This document shows, piece by piece, positions 1-6,418 of a DNA stretch of 35,260 bases (its first letter is position 1; each line of letters opens with the position of its first letter). The DNA lies in NCBI RefSeq assembly GCF_014170335.1, contig NZ_LZZS01000008.1, positions 1 through 35,260 of the forward strand, read 5' to 3'. Position numbers and translations under genes: made by a program. The notes beneath the pieces are model-generated. The model ran no database searches. It had not been told where the DNA came from and saw only the letters and a list, made by a program, of their open reading frames with translations. Origin of the DNA: Achromobacter sp. UMC46. GTDB taxonomy: Bacteria; Pseudomonadota; Gammaproteobacteria; Burkholderiales; Burkholderiaceae_B.

Positions 1-852
1 AGCCGGGGCGGTGTCGGGCGCCGGGGGCGCGCCGCGCGGGGTCTTGTAGCGGTTGTAGCTCCACAGGTATTGCTCGGGGCAGCGGCGGATCAGCGTTTCC
101 ATTGCGGCGTTGATCAGGGCGGCTTGGGCTTCAGGCTCGGCCGGCAGCGGTTCTGGCACCCGGACGTAATGGATGCGCCAGCCCCGGCCCTTGGGCAGGC
201 GTTCGCCGGCGGTCAGGATGATCGGCACATTGGTTTGCGTCGCCAGTTTGCTGGGCAGCGTCATGGTATAGGCCAGACGGCCGAAAAACGGCACCCACAC
301 GCCGTCGCCCACGCTGGGCGCCTGGTCGGGCAGCATGCCGACCGACTCGCCCCGGCGCAGCGCCCGCACGAATTCGCGCACCCCCTGCATGGTGGCCGGC
401 ACGGCGTTGACGGCCGAACTGTTGCGCGCCGTCTCAAGCAGTGGCGCCAGCACGTCCTTGCGCGGGGGGCGGAACATCACCGTCATTGGCATCTGGCGGG
501 CCAGGTAGCGGGCGGTGATCTCGAAGCAGCCCAGGTGCGGCGTCAAAAACAGAATGCCGCGGCCTTCGGCCCGGGCGGACGCGACCACGTCGTTATCGTC
601 CGACACCACTTGGGCCAGGCTTTGCTCGTTCTTGAACCAGACGCGCGGGTTCTCAAGAATCATCGCGCCGGTTTCGGCCGCTGCATGGCGGGCGAACGCC
701 GCGCCCGGGTAGCCGGCCTGCGCCGCATTGGCCTGAAGCCTGCGCCGGTACTTGCCCGGCCAGGCGTACACGGCAAGCCCAGCCGCGCGCCCGATGGCGT
801 GCGCAACGGGTAGCGGCAAGGCGGCAAAAAGGCGGAACAGAGCGAGCAGCAT
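1..852 (-). CDS. LpxL/HtrB-family lipid A (lysophospholipid) acyltransferase, C-terminus cut by window edge
   Basis: Reading the minus strand from the ATG at 852 gives 284 codons with no stop, so the gene runs off the left edge. The protein opens with a short hydrophobic stretch (LLALFRLFAALPLPVAHA), as in inner-membrane late acyltransferases. It contains the HX4(D/E) catalytic motif as HLGCFE in the context TPHLGCFE. A later MLPDQAP stretch and a conserved RCPEQYLWSYNRYK ending are typical of the LpxL/LpxM/HtrB family, which transfers an acyl chain from acyl-ACP to lipid A precursors at the cytoplasmic face of the inner membrane. The gene is divergent from metK. No strong Shine-Dalgarno is visible, so the start is slightly uncertain. 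Family assignment is secure; which acyl position it modifies cannot be told. Confidence 0.88.
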   Translation of the reverse strand, partial: MLLALFRLFAALPLPVAHAIGRAAGLAVYAWPGKYRRRLQANAAQAGYPGAAFARHAAAETGAMILENPRVWFKNEQSLAQVVSDDNDVVASARAEGRGILFLTPHLGCFEITARYLARQMPMTVMFRPPRKDVLAPLLETARNSSAVNAVPATMQGVREFVRALRRGESVGMLPDQAPSVGDGVWVPFFGRLAYTMTLPSKLATQTNVPIILTAGERLPKGRGWRIHYVRVPEPLPAEPEAQAALINAAMETLIRRCPEQYLWSYNRYKTPRGAPPAPDTAPA

Positions 853-942
853 GCGGCAAATGGATAAGGACGGGCAAGGACATGCCGGTGTTCAGGAATA
901 TGTTTACACCCCCGGCGCGAGCATAAGAACGGCATTTTCGCT

Positions 943-948
943 TAAAAT
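943..948 (+). promoter_or_regulatory. Predicted -10 element for metK
   Basis: TAAAAT at 943-948 fits a sigma-70 -10 box. It would place the transcript start near 955, directly before the first base-paired nucleotide of the SAM-II riboswitch at 956. No good -35 hexamer is visible 16-18 bp upstream, so the call rests mainly on this spacing. Confidence 0.45.
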
Positions 949-955
949 GCGCTCA

Positions 956-1036
956 GTCGCCGAGTTAACCGACAACTTGCGGGGCGACGGCAGGGGTGCG
1001 GCGCCATGCGCGGCCTTTGCTGAATCCGCTAAAGCG
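956..1036 (+). promoter_or_regulatory. SAM-II riboswitch (long-loop form) in the metK leader
   Basis: The hallmarks of the SAM-II (metA/SAM_alpha) aptamer are present in order. P1 is GTCGCC (956-961) pairing with GGCGAC (983-988). The P1 loop reads GAGTTAACCGACAACTTGC (962-980), close to the family's GAUUU..CCGAc..cUUGC pattern. A spacer of about 37 nt follows, then CCGCTAAAGCG (1026-1036) with the conserved GCTAAAG. GCGG (979-982) can pair with CCGC (1026-1029) to close the pseudoknot. The spacer is longer than in compact SAM-II RNAs and matches the known long-loop variant. It lies about 90 nt before the metK start, so a SAM-feedback role is expected. Recognition is by eye, without a covariance-model score. 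Confidence 0.85.
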
Positions 1037-1128
1037 TCGCGCCCAGATTAGCGTATGCCATGCGGTCCGGGGTGCAACGCGCCTCGTAAACCTATGCGCC
1101 GGCAAGGCCGGACAATAAGGACGCATCT

Positions 1129-2292
1129 GTGGCCAATAACGATTTTCTCTTCACCTCCGAATCCGTCTCTGAAGGGCATCCCGACAAGGTTGCCGACCAG
1201 ATCTCCGACTCGATTCTGGATGCCATCTTCACGCAGGACCCCAACGCGCGTGTCGCGGCCGAAACGCTGTGCAACACGGGCCTGGTCGTCCTGGCCGGTG
1301 AGATCACCACTACCGCCAACGTCGACTACATCCAGGTCGCGCGTGACACCATTCGCCGCATCGGGTACGACAACACCGAGTACGGCATCGATTACAAGGG
1401 TTGCGCCGTGCTGGTTGCTTACGACAAGCAATCGCCCGACATCGCCCAAGGCGTGGACCGCAGCTCGGAAGACTATCTTAACCAGGGCGCGGGCGACCAG
1501 GGCCTGATGTTCGGCTACGCGTGCGATGAAACGCCCGACCTGATGCCGGCTCCGATCTGGTACGCGCACCGCCTGGTGCAGCGCCAGAGCGAACTGCGCA
1601 AGGACGGCCGCCTGCCGTGGCTGCGCCCGGACGCCAAGTCGCAAGTGACGTTCCGCTACGTCGACGGCCGCCCGGCGGAAGTCGATACCGTGGTGCTGTC
1701 GACCCAGCACGCGCCGGAAGTCACGCAAGAGACCATCCGCGAAGCCGTCATTGAAGACATCATCAAGCCGAGCTTCCCCGAAGGCCTGATCACGCCGGAC
1801 ACGAAGTTCCTGGTCAACCCGACCGGCCGTTTCGTCATCGGCGGCCCGCAAGGCGATTGCGGCCTGACTGGCCGCAAGATCATCGTCGACACCTACGGCG
1901 GCGCATGCCCGCACGGCGGTGGCGCGTTTTCGGGCAAGGATCCGTCCAAGGTCGACCGTTCGGCCGCCTACGCCGCGCGCTACGTGGCCAAGAACATCGT
2001 GGCCGCCGGCCTGGCGCGCCAGTGCCAGGTGCAGGTCAGCTACGCCATCGGCGTGGCCGAACCGATCAACATCACCGTCTACACCGAAGGCACGGGCGTC
2101 ATCCCCGACCACGAGATCGCCAAGCTGGTGCGCGAGCACTTCGACCTGCGTCCGAAGGGCATCGTGAACATGCTGGATCTGCTGCGCCCGATCTACGCGA
2201 AGACCGCCGCCTATGGCCACTTCGGCCGTTCCGAGCCGGAATTCTCGTGGGAAGCCACGGACAAGGTCCAGGACCTGAAGAAAGCGCTGTAA
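1129..2292 (+). CDS. metK: S-adenosylmethionine synthetase
   Basis: This 387-residue protein makes S-adenosylmethionine from methionine and ATP in the cytoplasm. The N-terminal [13 protein letters not shown] segment carries the methionine/ATP-binding GHPDK motif. The glycine-rich phosphate-binding loop GGGAFSGKD follows near residue 265, and the length is normal for the family. The start is GTG, supported by an AAGGA Shine-Dalgarno (1116-1120) and by the conserved N-terminus. Its leader holds a SAM-II riboswitch, so the product feeds back on synthesis. A strong intrinsic terminator follows at once, so the gene looks monocistronic. It belongs with ahcY and metF farther along the window in the activated-methyl cycle. 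Confidence 0.98.
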   Translation: MANNDFLFTSESVSEGHPDKVADQISDSILDAIFTQDPNARVAAETLCNTGLVVLAGEITTTANVDYIQVARDTIRRIGYDNTEYGIDYKGCAVLVAYDKQSPDIAQGVDRSSEDYLNQGAGDQGLMFGYACDETPDLMPAPIWYAHRLVQRQSELRKDGRLPWLRPDAKSQVTFRYVDGRPAEVDTVVLSTQHAPEVTQETIREAVIEDIIKPSFPEGLITPDTKFLVNPTGRFVIGGPQGDCGLTGRKIIVDTYGGACPHGGGAFSGKDPSKVDRSAAYAARYVAKNIVAAGLARQCQVQVSYAIGVAEPINITVYTEGTGVIPDHEIAKLVREHFDLRPKGIVNMLDLLRPIYAKTAAYGHFGRSEPEFSWEATDKVQDLKKAL

Positions 2293-2310
2293 AGCGGCAG
2301 TTCTTCAAGA

Positions 2311-2343
2311 AAAAGCCCCTGCAAGCATTTTGCAGGGGCTTTT
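2311..2343 (+). terminator. Intrinsic terminator after metK
   Basis: A perfect 14-bp stem, AAAAGCCCCTGCAA (2311-2324) against TTGCAGGGGCTTTT (2330-2343), closes a 5-nt loop. The A- and T-rich ends make it usable on both strands, so it can also stop transcripts coming leftward from the amidase gene. Confidence 0.93.
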
Positions 2344-2357
2344 TGCTTTTGTTCGCA

Positions 2358-2428
2358 CGTAGGATGGGTTGCGCGCGCTCGAGGCCGGTGTTCTTGTGTA
2401 CGGACTCTCGCGCTTCACCCATCCTACG
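2358..2428. repeat. GTAGGATGGGT palindromic intergenic element
   Basis: CGTAGGATGGGT (2358-2369) is repeated in inverted orientation as ACCCATCCTACG (2417-2428), a perfect 12-bp match around a 47-bp centre. Inside the arms, GCGCGCGCTCGAG and CTCTCGCGC give further partial complementarity. Elements with these GTAGGATGGG termini recur in the intergenic spaces of many proteobacterial genomes. It lies between two convergent genes. No other copy is seen in this window. Confidence 0.7.
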
Positions 2429-2456
2429 CCGGGTCGGACGGCTTTCGCGCCAAGCG

Positions 2457-3896
2457 CTACAGCCCCCAGGCCGACAGGTCCGGCAGCCGCGGCGAGGGCG
2501 CCAGCACGGGTTCCAGCGCCGCCGCGCAGTCCAGCATGGCGGCGTCGCCGCCGGCGGGGGCCAGCAACTGGACGGCGATGGGCATACCGTCGTTGTCGAA
2601 GCCGGCCGGCAGCGAGATCGCGGCCGCGCCCAGGAAGTTGGCGGGGCGCAGCAGTTTTCCCAGACCGGCATGGCGGACGTCTTCGGCGTCCAGCGCTTGC
2701 GCGGCTTGATCGCAGGCGGGCATCAGCAGGGCGTCGATGCCCCGCATGGCGCTGGCGAACGCCGCCATATCGGCCTGGCGCCGCAGCAGGGCGGCTTCGT
2801 AATCGGCTTGCGATATCCGGCCGCCTGCCGCGATGCGCGCGCGCACGACTTCCCACAAGGGCGCTGCGGGGTTCTTCGCCAGCGCGCCGTAATAGCGGTA
2901 GGCCTCGTAGGCCAGCACGATCGAATTGTCGTCCGCCATGCGCGTGAACGACAGCGCGGCGGGCGGGTGCCAGGCGGTGGGCGTGAGGCCGGCCTGGTCC
3001 AGGCGGTCCTGGGCCTGATGCCAGATGCGCAGGCCGGCCTCGGTCAGCGGGGCGGGCCAGGCCTGGGGGGCCAGCACGGCCACCGTGCCGGGCCGGTGTG
3101 GGGCGGGGTGGCGTAGCGCGGTGAAGCAGGCGGCGGGCAATGCCAGGGTGGCGGCGTCGTCCACGTCCGGGCCGGCCAGCAGCTGCGTCAGCAGCCGGGC
3201 ATCCGCCACGTTGCGGGCCAGAGGGCCCAGCACGTCCAGCGTGTCCGACAGGGGCAGGCAGCCCGCGCGGCTGATCATGCCGGAGGACGGCTTGTAGCCC
3301 ACTACGCCGTTCAATGCTGCCGGGGCGCGCACCGAGCCGCCGGTGTCGCCGCCCAGCGCGATCGGCGCCAGCCCGGCCGCCACTGCCACGCCGGAACCGC
3401 TGGACGAGCCGCCCGGCGCTCGCGCGACGCGGGCATCCCACGGATTGCGCGCCGTGCCTTGGGTCGGGTTCTGGCCCGACAGCCCGAACGCGTATTCGGT
3501 CATGCGGGTCTTGCCCAGGATCACCATGCCTTGCGCGGCCAGCGCGCGCACGGCCGCCGACGTTTCGCCGCTGATGACGCCGTGCCGCGTCTGCGAGCCA
3601 CCGGTGGTCACCGTGCCCTGCCACTGGATGCTGTCCTTTACCGCGACCGGCACGCCGTGCAGCGGGCCCGTCAGGATGCCGGCGTCCAGCAGGCGATCCG
3701 CCGCATCGGCCTGCGCCAAGGCGCGTTCGGCCGTAACGTCGCTGTAGGCCGCCAGCAGCGGCGCGCGCTCGATGCGGTCCAGGAAGTGCGTGGTGACCTG
3801 GCGCGAGCTCAGTTCGCGTTGGCGGATGGCGCGGGCAAGTTCACGGGCGTCGCGGAAATGCAGGTCGGTGTGGGCTTGATCTGGCATGGTTCTCAT
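2457..3896 (-). CDS. Amidase-signature family amidohydrolase
   Basis: This 479-residue protein belongs to the amidase-signature family (GatA-like serine amidases). The Ser-cisSer-Lys triad is visible: Lys87 in VPVAVKDS, the glycine/serine loop PGGSSSGSG around residues 161-169, and the nucleophile Ser188 in GGDTGGSVR. It should hydrolyse a carboxamide in the cytoplasm; the substrate is unknown. It lies 60 bp downstream of an MHS transporter on the same strand, which suggests uptake followed by hydrolysis. A near-perfect intrinsic terminator ends only 2 bp before the annotated ATG, so expression may need readthrough or a separate start. An in-frame ATG at 3887 (MPDQ) is an alternative start. 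Neither has a clear Shine-Dalgarno. It is not part of a gatCAB cluster here, so tRNA transamidation is unlikely. Confidence 0.9.
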   Translation of the reverse strand: MRTMPDQAHTDLHFRDARELARAIRQRELSSRQVTTHFLDRIERAPLLAAYSDVTAERALAQADAADRLLDAGILTGPLHGVPVAVKDSIQWQGTVTTGGSQTRHGVISGETSAAVRALAAQGMVILGKTRMTEYAFGLSGQNPTQGTARNPWDARVARAPGGSSSGSGVAVAAGLAPIALGGDTGGSVRAPAALNGVVGYKPSSGMISRAGCLPLSDTLDVLGPLARNVADARLLTQLLAGPDVDDAATLALPAACFTALRHPAPHRPGTVAVLAPQAWPAPLTEAGLRIWHQAQDRLDQAGLTPTAWHPPAALSFTRMADDNSIVLAYEAYRYYGALAKNPAAPLWEVVRARIAAGGRISQADYEAALLRRQADMAAFASAMRGIDALLMPACDQAAQALDAEDVRHAGLGKLLRPANFLGAAAISLPAGFDNDGMPIAVQLLAPAGGDAAMLDCAAALEPVLAPSPRLPDLSAWGL

Positions 3897-3898
3897 GG

Positions 3899-3934
3899 AA
3901 AAAATGCGATCCGGCCCTTGCGGGGCCGGATCGC
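3899..3934 (-). terminator. Intrinsic terminator between transporter and amidase
   Basis: GCGATCCGGCCC (3906-3917) and GGGCCGGATCGC (3923-3934) form a perfect 12-bp stem with a 5-nt loop. In the minus direction the stem is followed by A and then six T (3899-3904). It terminates the transporter mRNA and abuts the amidase start codon. Confidence 0.88.
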
Positions 3935-3956
3935 GTCTGCACGGGGTGCCTGGGCG

Positions 3957-5276
3957 CTACTTCAGCGTCTGGCCCTTGGTTTCGGGCATGCGGATGAAAG
4001 TGATCAGCGTGATCACGGCGCCCGCCAGCACGTAGTAGAAGAACCAGCGCTCCATGCCCTTGCTTTGCAGCCAGGTCAGCAGGTAGGGCGTGGTGCCGCC
4101 CAGCAGCGCGACGACCAGGTTGTACGGCGTGCCGATGCCGACGGCGCGCACGCTGGTGGGGAACTGTTCCGACATGATGGCCGGCGCGATGGCCGTGTAC
4201 ATGGCATACAGCACCAGGCCGAACAACTCCACCGCCAGGATCGAACCGAAAGAGGGTCCAAGGGTCGTCATCACGGGGTAGAAGAACACCAGGTAGCCGG
4301 TGGCGAAGAAGATCAGTTGCGGCTTGCGGCCGATGCGGTCGGACAGGATGCCGAACAGCGGCTGCACCAGCATGAACACGATCAGCGCGACGGTGTTGGC
4401 GGCGAAGGCGGTCTTGGGGTCGGCGCCCACCTGGCGGATCGCGTAGGTGGGGACGTAGGCCACGAAGATGTAGAACGCGAACGTGGTCAGGACCGAGAAG
4501 CCGACGATGCGCAGCACTTCGCGCGGGTGATCGCGCAGCAAGGTGCGCAGCGGCTGCTTTTCGACGCCGGCTTTCTTGGCGTGCGAGAAGGCTTCGGTTT
4601 CCGGGATGGCGCGGCGGATCCACATGCCGGCCAGGCCGCCCAGCGCGCCCAGCAGGAAGGGGATGCGCCAGCCCCAGGAAGCCATGTCGGCCTTGGTCAG
4701 CGTCGAGGTCAGGATCCAGCCCACGGCGGAGGCGGCCAGGATGCCGACGGCGGCGCTGAAGAACACGAAGCTGGAATAGAAGCCGCGCTTTTCCGGCGGA
4801 GCCATTTCCGCCAGAAAGGTTGTGGCCGAGGCATACTCTCCGCCCAGCGACAGGCCTTGCAAGAGGCGTGCGCCGGTCAGCAGCAGCGGGGCGGCAATGC
4901 CGATCGCGGCGTAGGTGGGGGTGATGGCGATGATGAGCGAGCCGCCCGCCATCATCAGGATCGTCAGGCCCAGCGCGGCTTTGCGGCCGTAGCGGTCGGA
5001 GAAGATGCCCAGCACCCAGCCGCCCACCGGACGCATGAAGAAGCCCACGGCGAAGATGCCGAAGGTGGCCAGCAGCGCGGTGGTTTCATTGCCGGGGGGA
5101 AAGAACTGGCTGGAGAAGAAGATGGCGAACGAGGCGTAGATGGTCCAATCGAACCATTCGACCGCATTGCCTACACTACCGGCCAGGATGGTGCGGGCAC
5201 GGGATATGGGCGCAGCGCTGGCTGGCGCGGCGCTTGCTCCTTGCTTGCTGCGCAAGGTCGCGGATGGGCTGCTCAT
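3957..5276 (-). CDS. MHS-family (MFS) metabolite:proton symporter
   Basis: This 439-residue inner-membrane transporter has about 12 hydrophobic segments. It contains the metabolite:H+ symporter hallmark GNAVEWFDWTIYASFA near residue 35 and the MFS loop motif DRYGRKAAL. A second motif copy, DRIGRKPQL, lies in the C-terminal half. Relatives import small carboxylates or betaines such as alpha-ketoglutarate, shikimate or proline/betaine; the substrate here cannot be read from sequence. The ATG has a good GAGGA Shine-Dalgarno 5 nt upstream. It is first in a minus-strand pair with the amidase and diverges from the Lrp-type regulator, which probably controls it. Confidence 0.92.
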   Translation of the reverse strand: MSSPSATLRSKQGASAAPASAAPISRARTILAGSVGNAVEWFDWTIYASFAIFFSSQFFPPGNETTALLATFGIFAVGFFMRPVGGWVLGIFSDRYGRKAALGLTILMMAGGSLIIAITPTYAAIGIAAPLLLTGARLLQGLSLGGEYASATTFLAEMAPPEKRGFYSSFVFFSAAVGILAASAVGWILTSTLTKADMASWGWRIPFLLGALGGLAGMWIRRAIPETEAFSHAKKAGVEKQPLRTLLRDHPREVLRIVGFSVLTTFAFYIFVAYVPTYAIRQVGADPKTAFAANTVALIVFMLVQPLFGILSDRIGRKPQLIFFATGYLVFFYPVMTTLGPSFGSILAVELFGLVLYAMYTAIAPAIMSEQFPTSVRAVGIGTPYNLVVALLGGTTPYLLTWLQSKGMERWFFYYVLAGAVITLITFIRMPETKGQTLK

Positions 5277-5394
5277 GACGTCCTCAACATAAGAATTTAT
5301 TTTTAGTCAAAAAGACTGTTTAATTTTGTGTTTTTATCAATGCGCGAACGTTAGATTAATGAATATGGTCACGTCAAGTAAGGGTAAGCCCCTA
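5277..5394. promoter_or_regulatory. AT-rich divergent control region with an AGTC-N5-GACT palindrome
   Basis: This region lies between the divergent transporter and Lrp-type regulator genes and is strikingly AT-rich compared with its surroundings. An inverted repeat AGTCAAAAAGACT occupies 5305-5317, flanked by T- and A-runs. Lrp/AsnC proteins prefer AT-rich imperfect palindromes, so this is the best candidate operator for the neighbouring regulator. Promoter boxes cannot be assigned reliably because too many AT-rich hexamers fit. Confidence 0.5.
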
Positions 5395-6363
5395 ATGCCA
5401 GCGCTGGATGACACCGACCTGGCCTGCCTGATTGCCTTGCAGTCAGACCCCCGCGCGTCCTGGCGAGAACTGGGCGCGGCCACCGGCATCGCCGAGCGGA
5501 CCGTGGCGCGGCGTTTGCGCCGGCTGATGGAGGCCGACGCGCTGCGGGTCATCGCCGAGCCCGACCCGCTGGCCATGGGCCAGGGCGTCGTGCTGCATGC
5601 CTGGGTGCGCTGCCGCTCGGGCCGGGTGCCGGACGTGGCCGATCAACTGGCGCGGCTGGACATCAGCCAACTGGTGGTCACCCTGGCCGGCACTGCGGAC
5701 CTGATGGCCGAACTGACCTTGGCGGACGCGGCCGACATGCCGGATGTGGTCACGCGCGTGCTGCCGTCGATTGATGGCGTGGAGCATGTGGAGGCGCGGC
5801 TGGTGCTGCGCCCGTTCCGCCGCGCGGGGCAATGGCGCATCCAGGCGCAGCCCGATGACGCTGGCGAAACGCCTTGCGTGCAGCCGCCGGCGGCCCTGAC
5901 GGAACCGGAACAGCGCATGGTCGCCCATCTGATGCGCGACGGGCGGGCAAGCCTGGCCGAACTGGCTGAGCAGGCCGGCATCAGCGAACCCACGGCGCAG
6001 CGCCTGCTGCAGCATCTGGTCGAACGGCGCGCGCTGAGCTTCCGCGTGGAAGTGGAGCCGGCGCTGGTCGGCTTTCCGGTGGAAGCGGTGATCTCGGTGC
6101 AGGTGCGCCCGCAGGCGGTGGATGCGCTGGCCGCGCACCTGGCGCTGGACCCCAACACCCGATGCCTGTTCGGCACCAGCGGCGCGTCGCAGCTGTTCTG
6201 GCACGTGCTGTGCCGCGACAGCCTGCATCTGTGGGACGTGGTCACGCGGCGGCTGGGCGAACTGGACGGCGTGCTGAACAGTGAAGTCGGCGTGGTGATG
6301 CGCGCACACAAGCGCTGCGGCATCGTGCGCGCCGGCGCGCGGCTGGGGCCGGACGCCCCGTAG
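5395..6363 (+). CDS. Double-unit Lrp/AsnC-family transcriptional regulator
   Basis: The 322-residue protein contains two complete Lrp/AsnC units in tandem. The first has a winged-helix HTH near residues 5-55 (LDDTDLACLIALQSDPRASW, then GIAERTVARRLRRL) and a RAM ligand-sensing domain to about 145. The second has an HTH near 165-215 (LTEPEQRMVAHLMRDGRAS, then GISEPTAQRLLQHL) and another RAM domain. Canonical Lrp proteins are about 150-165 residues with one unit. The ATG at 5395 is preferred because the domain starts there and an AAGGG Shine-Dalgarno lies upstream; an upstream ATG at 5326 would add an unconserved tail. It is divergent from the transporter-amidase pair and probably regulates it. 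The ligand is unknown. Confidence 0.87.
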   Translation: MPALDDTDLACLIALQSDPRASWRELGAATGIAERTVARRLRRLMEADALRVIAEPDPLAMGQGVVLHAWVRCRSGRVPDVADQLARLDISQLVVTLAGTADLMAELTLADAADMPDVVTRVLPSIDGVEHVEARLVLRPFRRAGQWRIQAQPDDAGETPCVQPPAALTEPEQRMVAHLMRDGRASLAELAEQAGISEPTAQRLLQHLVERRALSFRVEVEPALVGFPVEAVISVQVRPQAVDALAAHLALDPNTRCLFGTSGASQLFWHVLCRDSLHLWDVVTRRLGELDGVLNSEVGVVMRAHKRCGIVRAGARLGPDAP

Positions 6364-6402
6364 CGTCGTTTGCGGCCCCAAGGCGCCCTTGGCTTGTGCG
6401 CG

Positions 6403-6418
6403 GGGCGCCTAGGCGCCC
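6403..6418. repeat. Perfect 16-bp palindrome at the convergent gene ends
   Basis: GGGCGCCTAGGCGCCC reads the same on both strands and includes the stop codon of the ABC fusion gene. A further GGCGCCC copy at 6382-6388 can pair with GGGCGCC at 6403-6409 to form a larger hairpin. There is no T-run, so it may end the converging transcripts only weakly. Confidence 0.4.

Noticed and set aside
1048..2220. A 390-codon minus-strand frame opposite metK
   Set aside because: Antisense shadow; metK on the plus strand is unmistakable.
3459..5306. A 615-codon plus-strand frame over the amidase and transporter genes
   Set aside because: It spans two real genes and their terminator on the other strand and has shadow-like composition.
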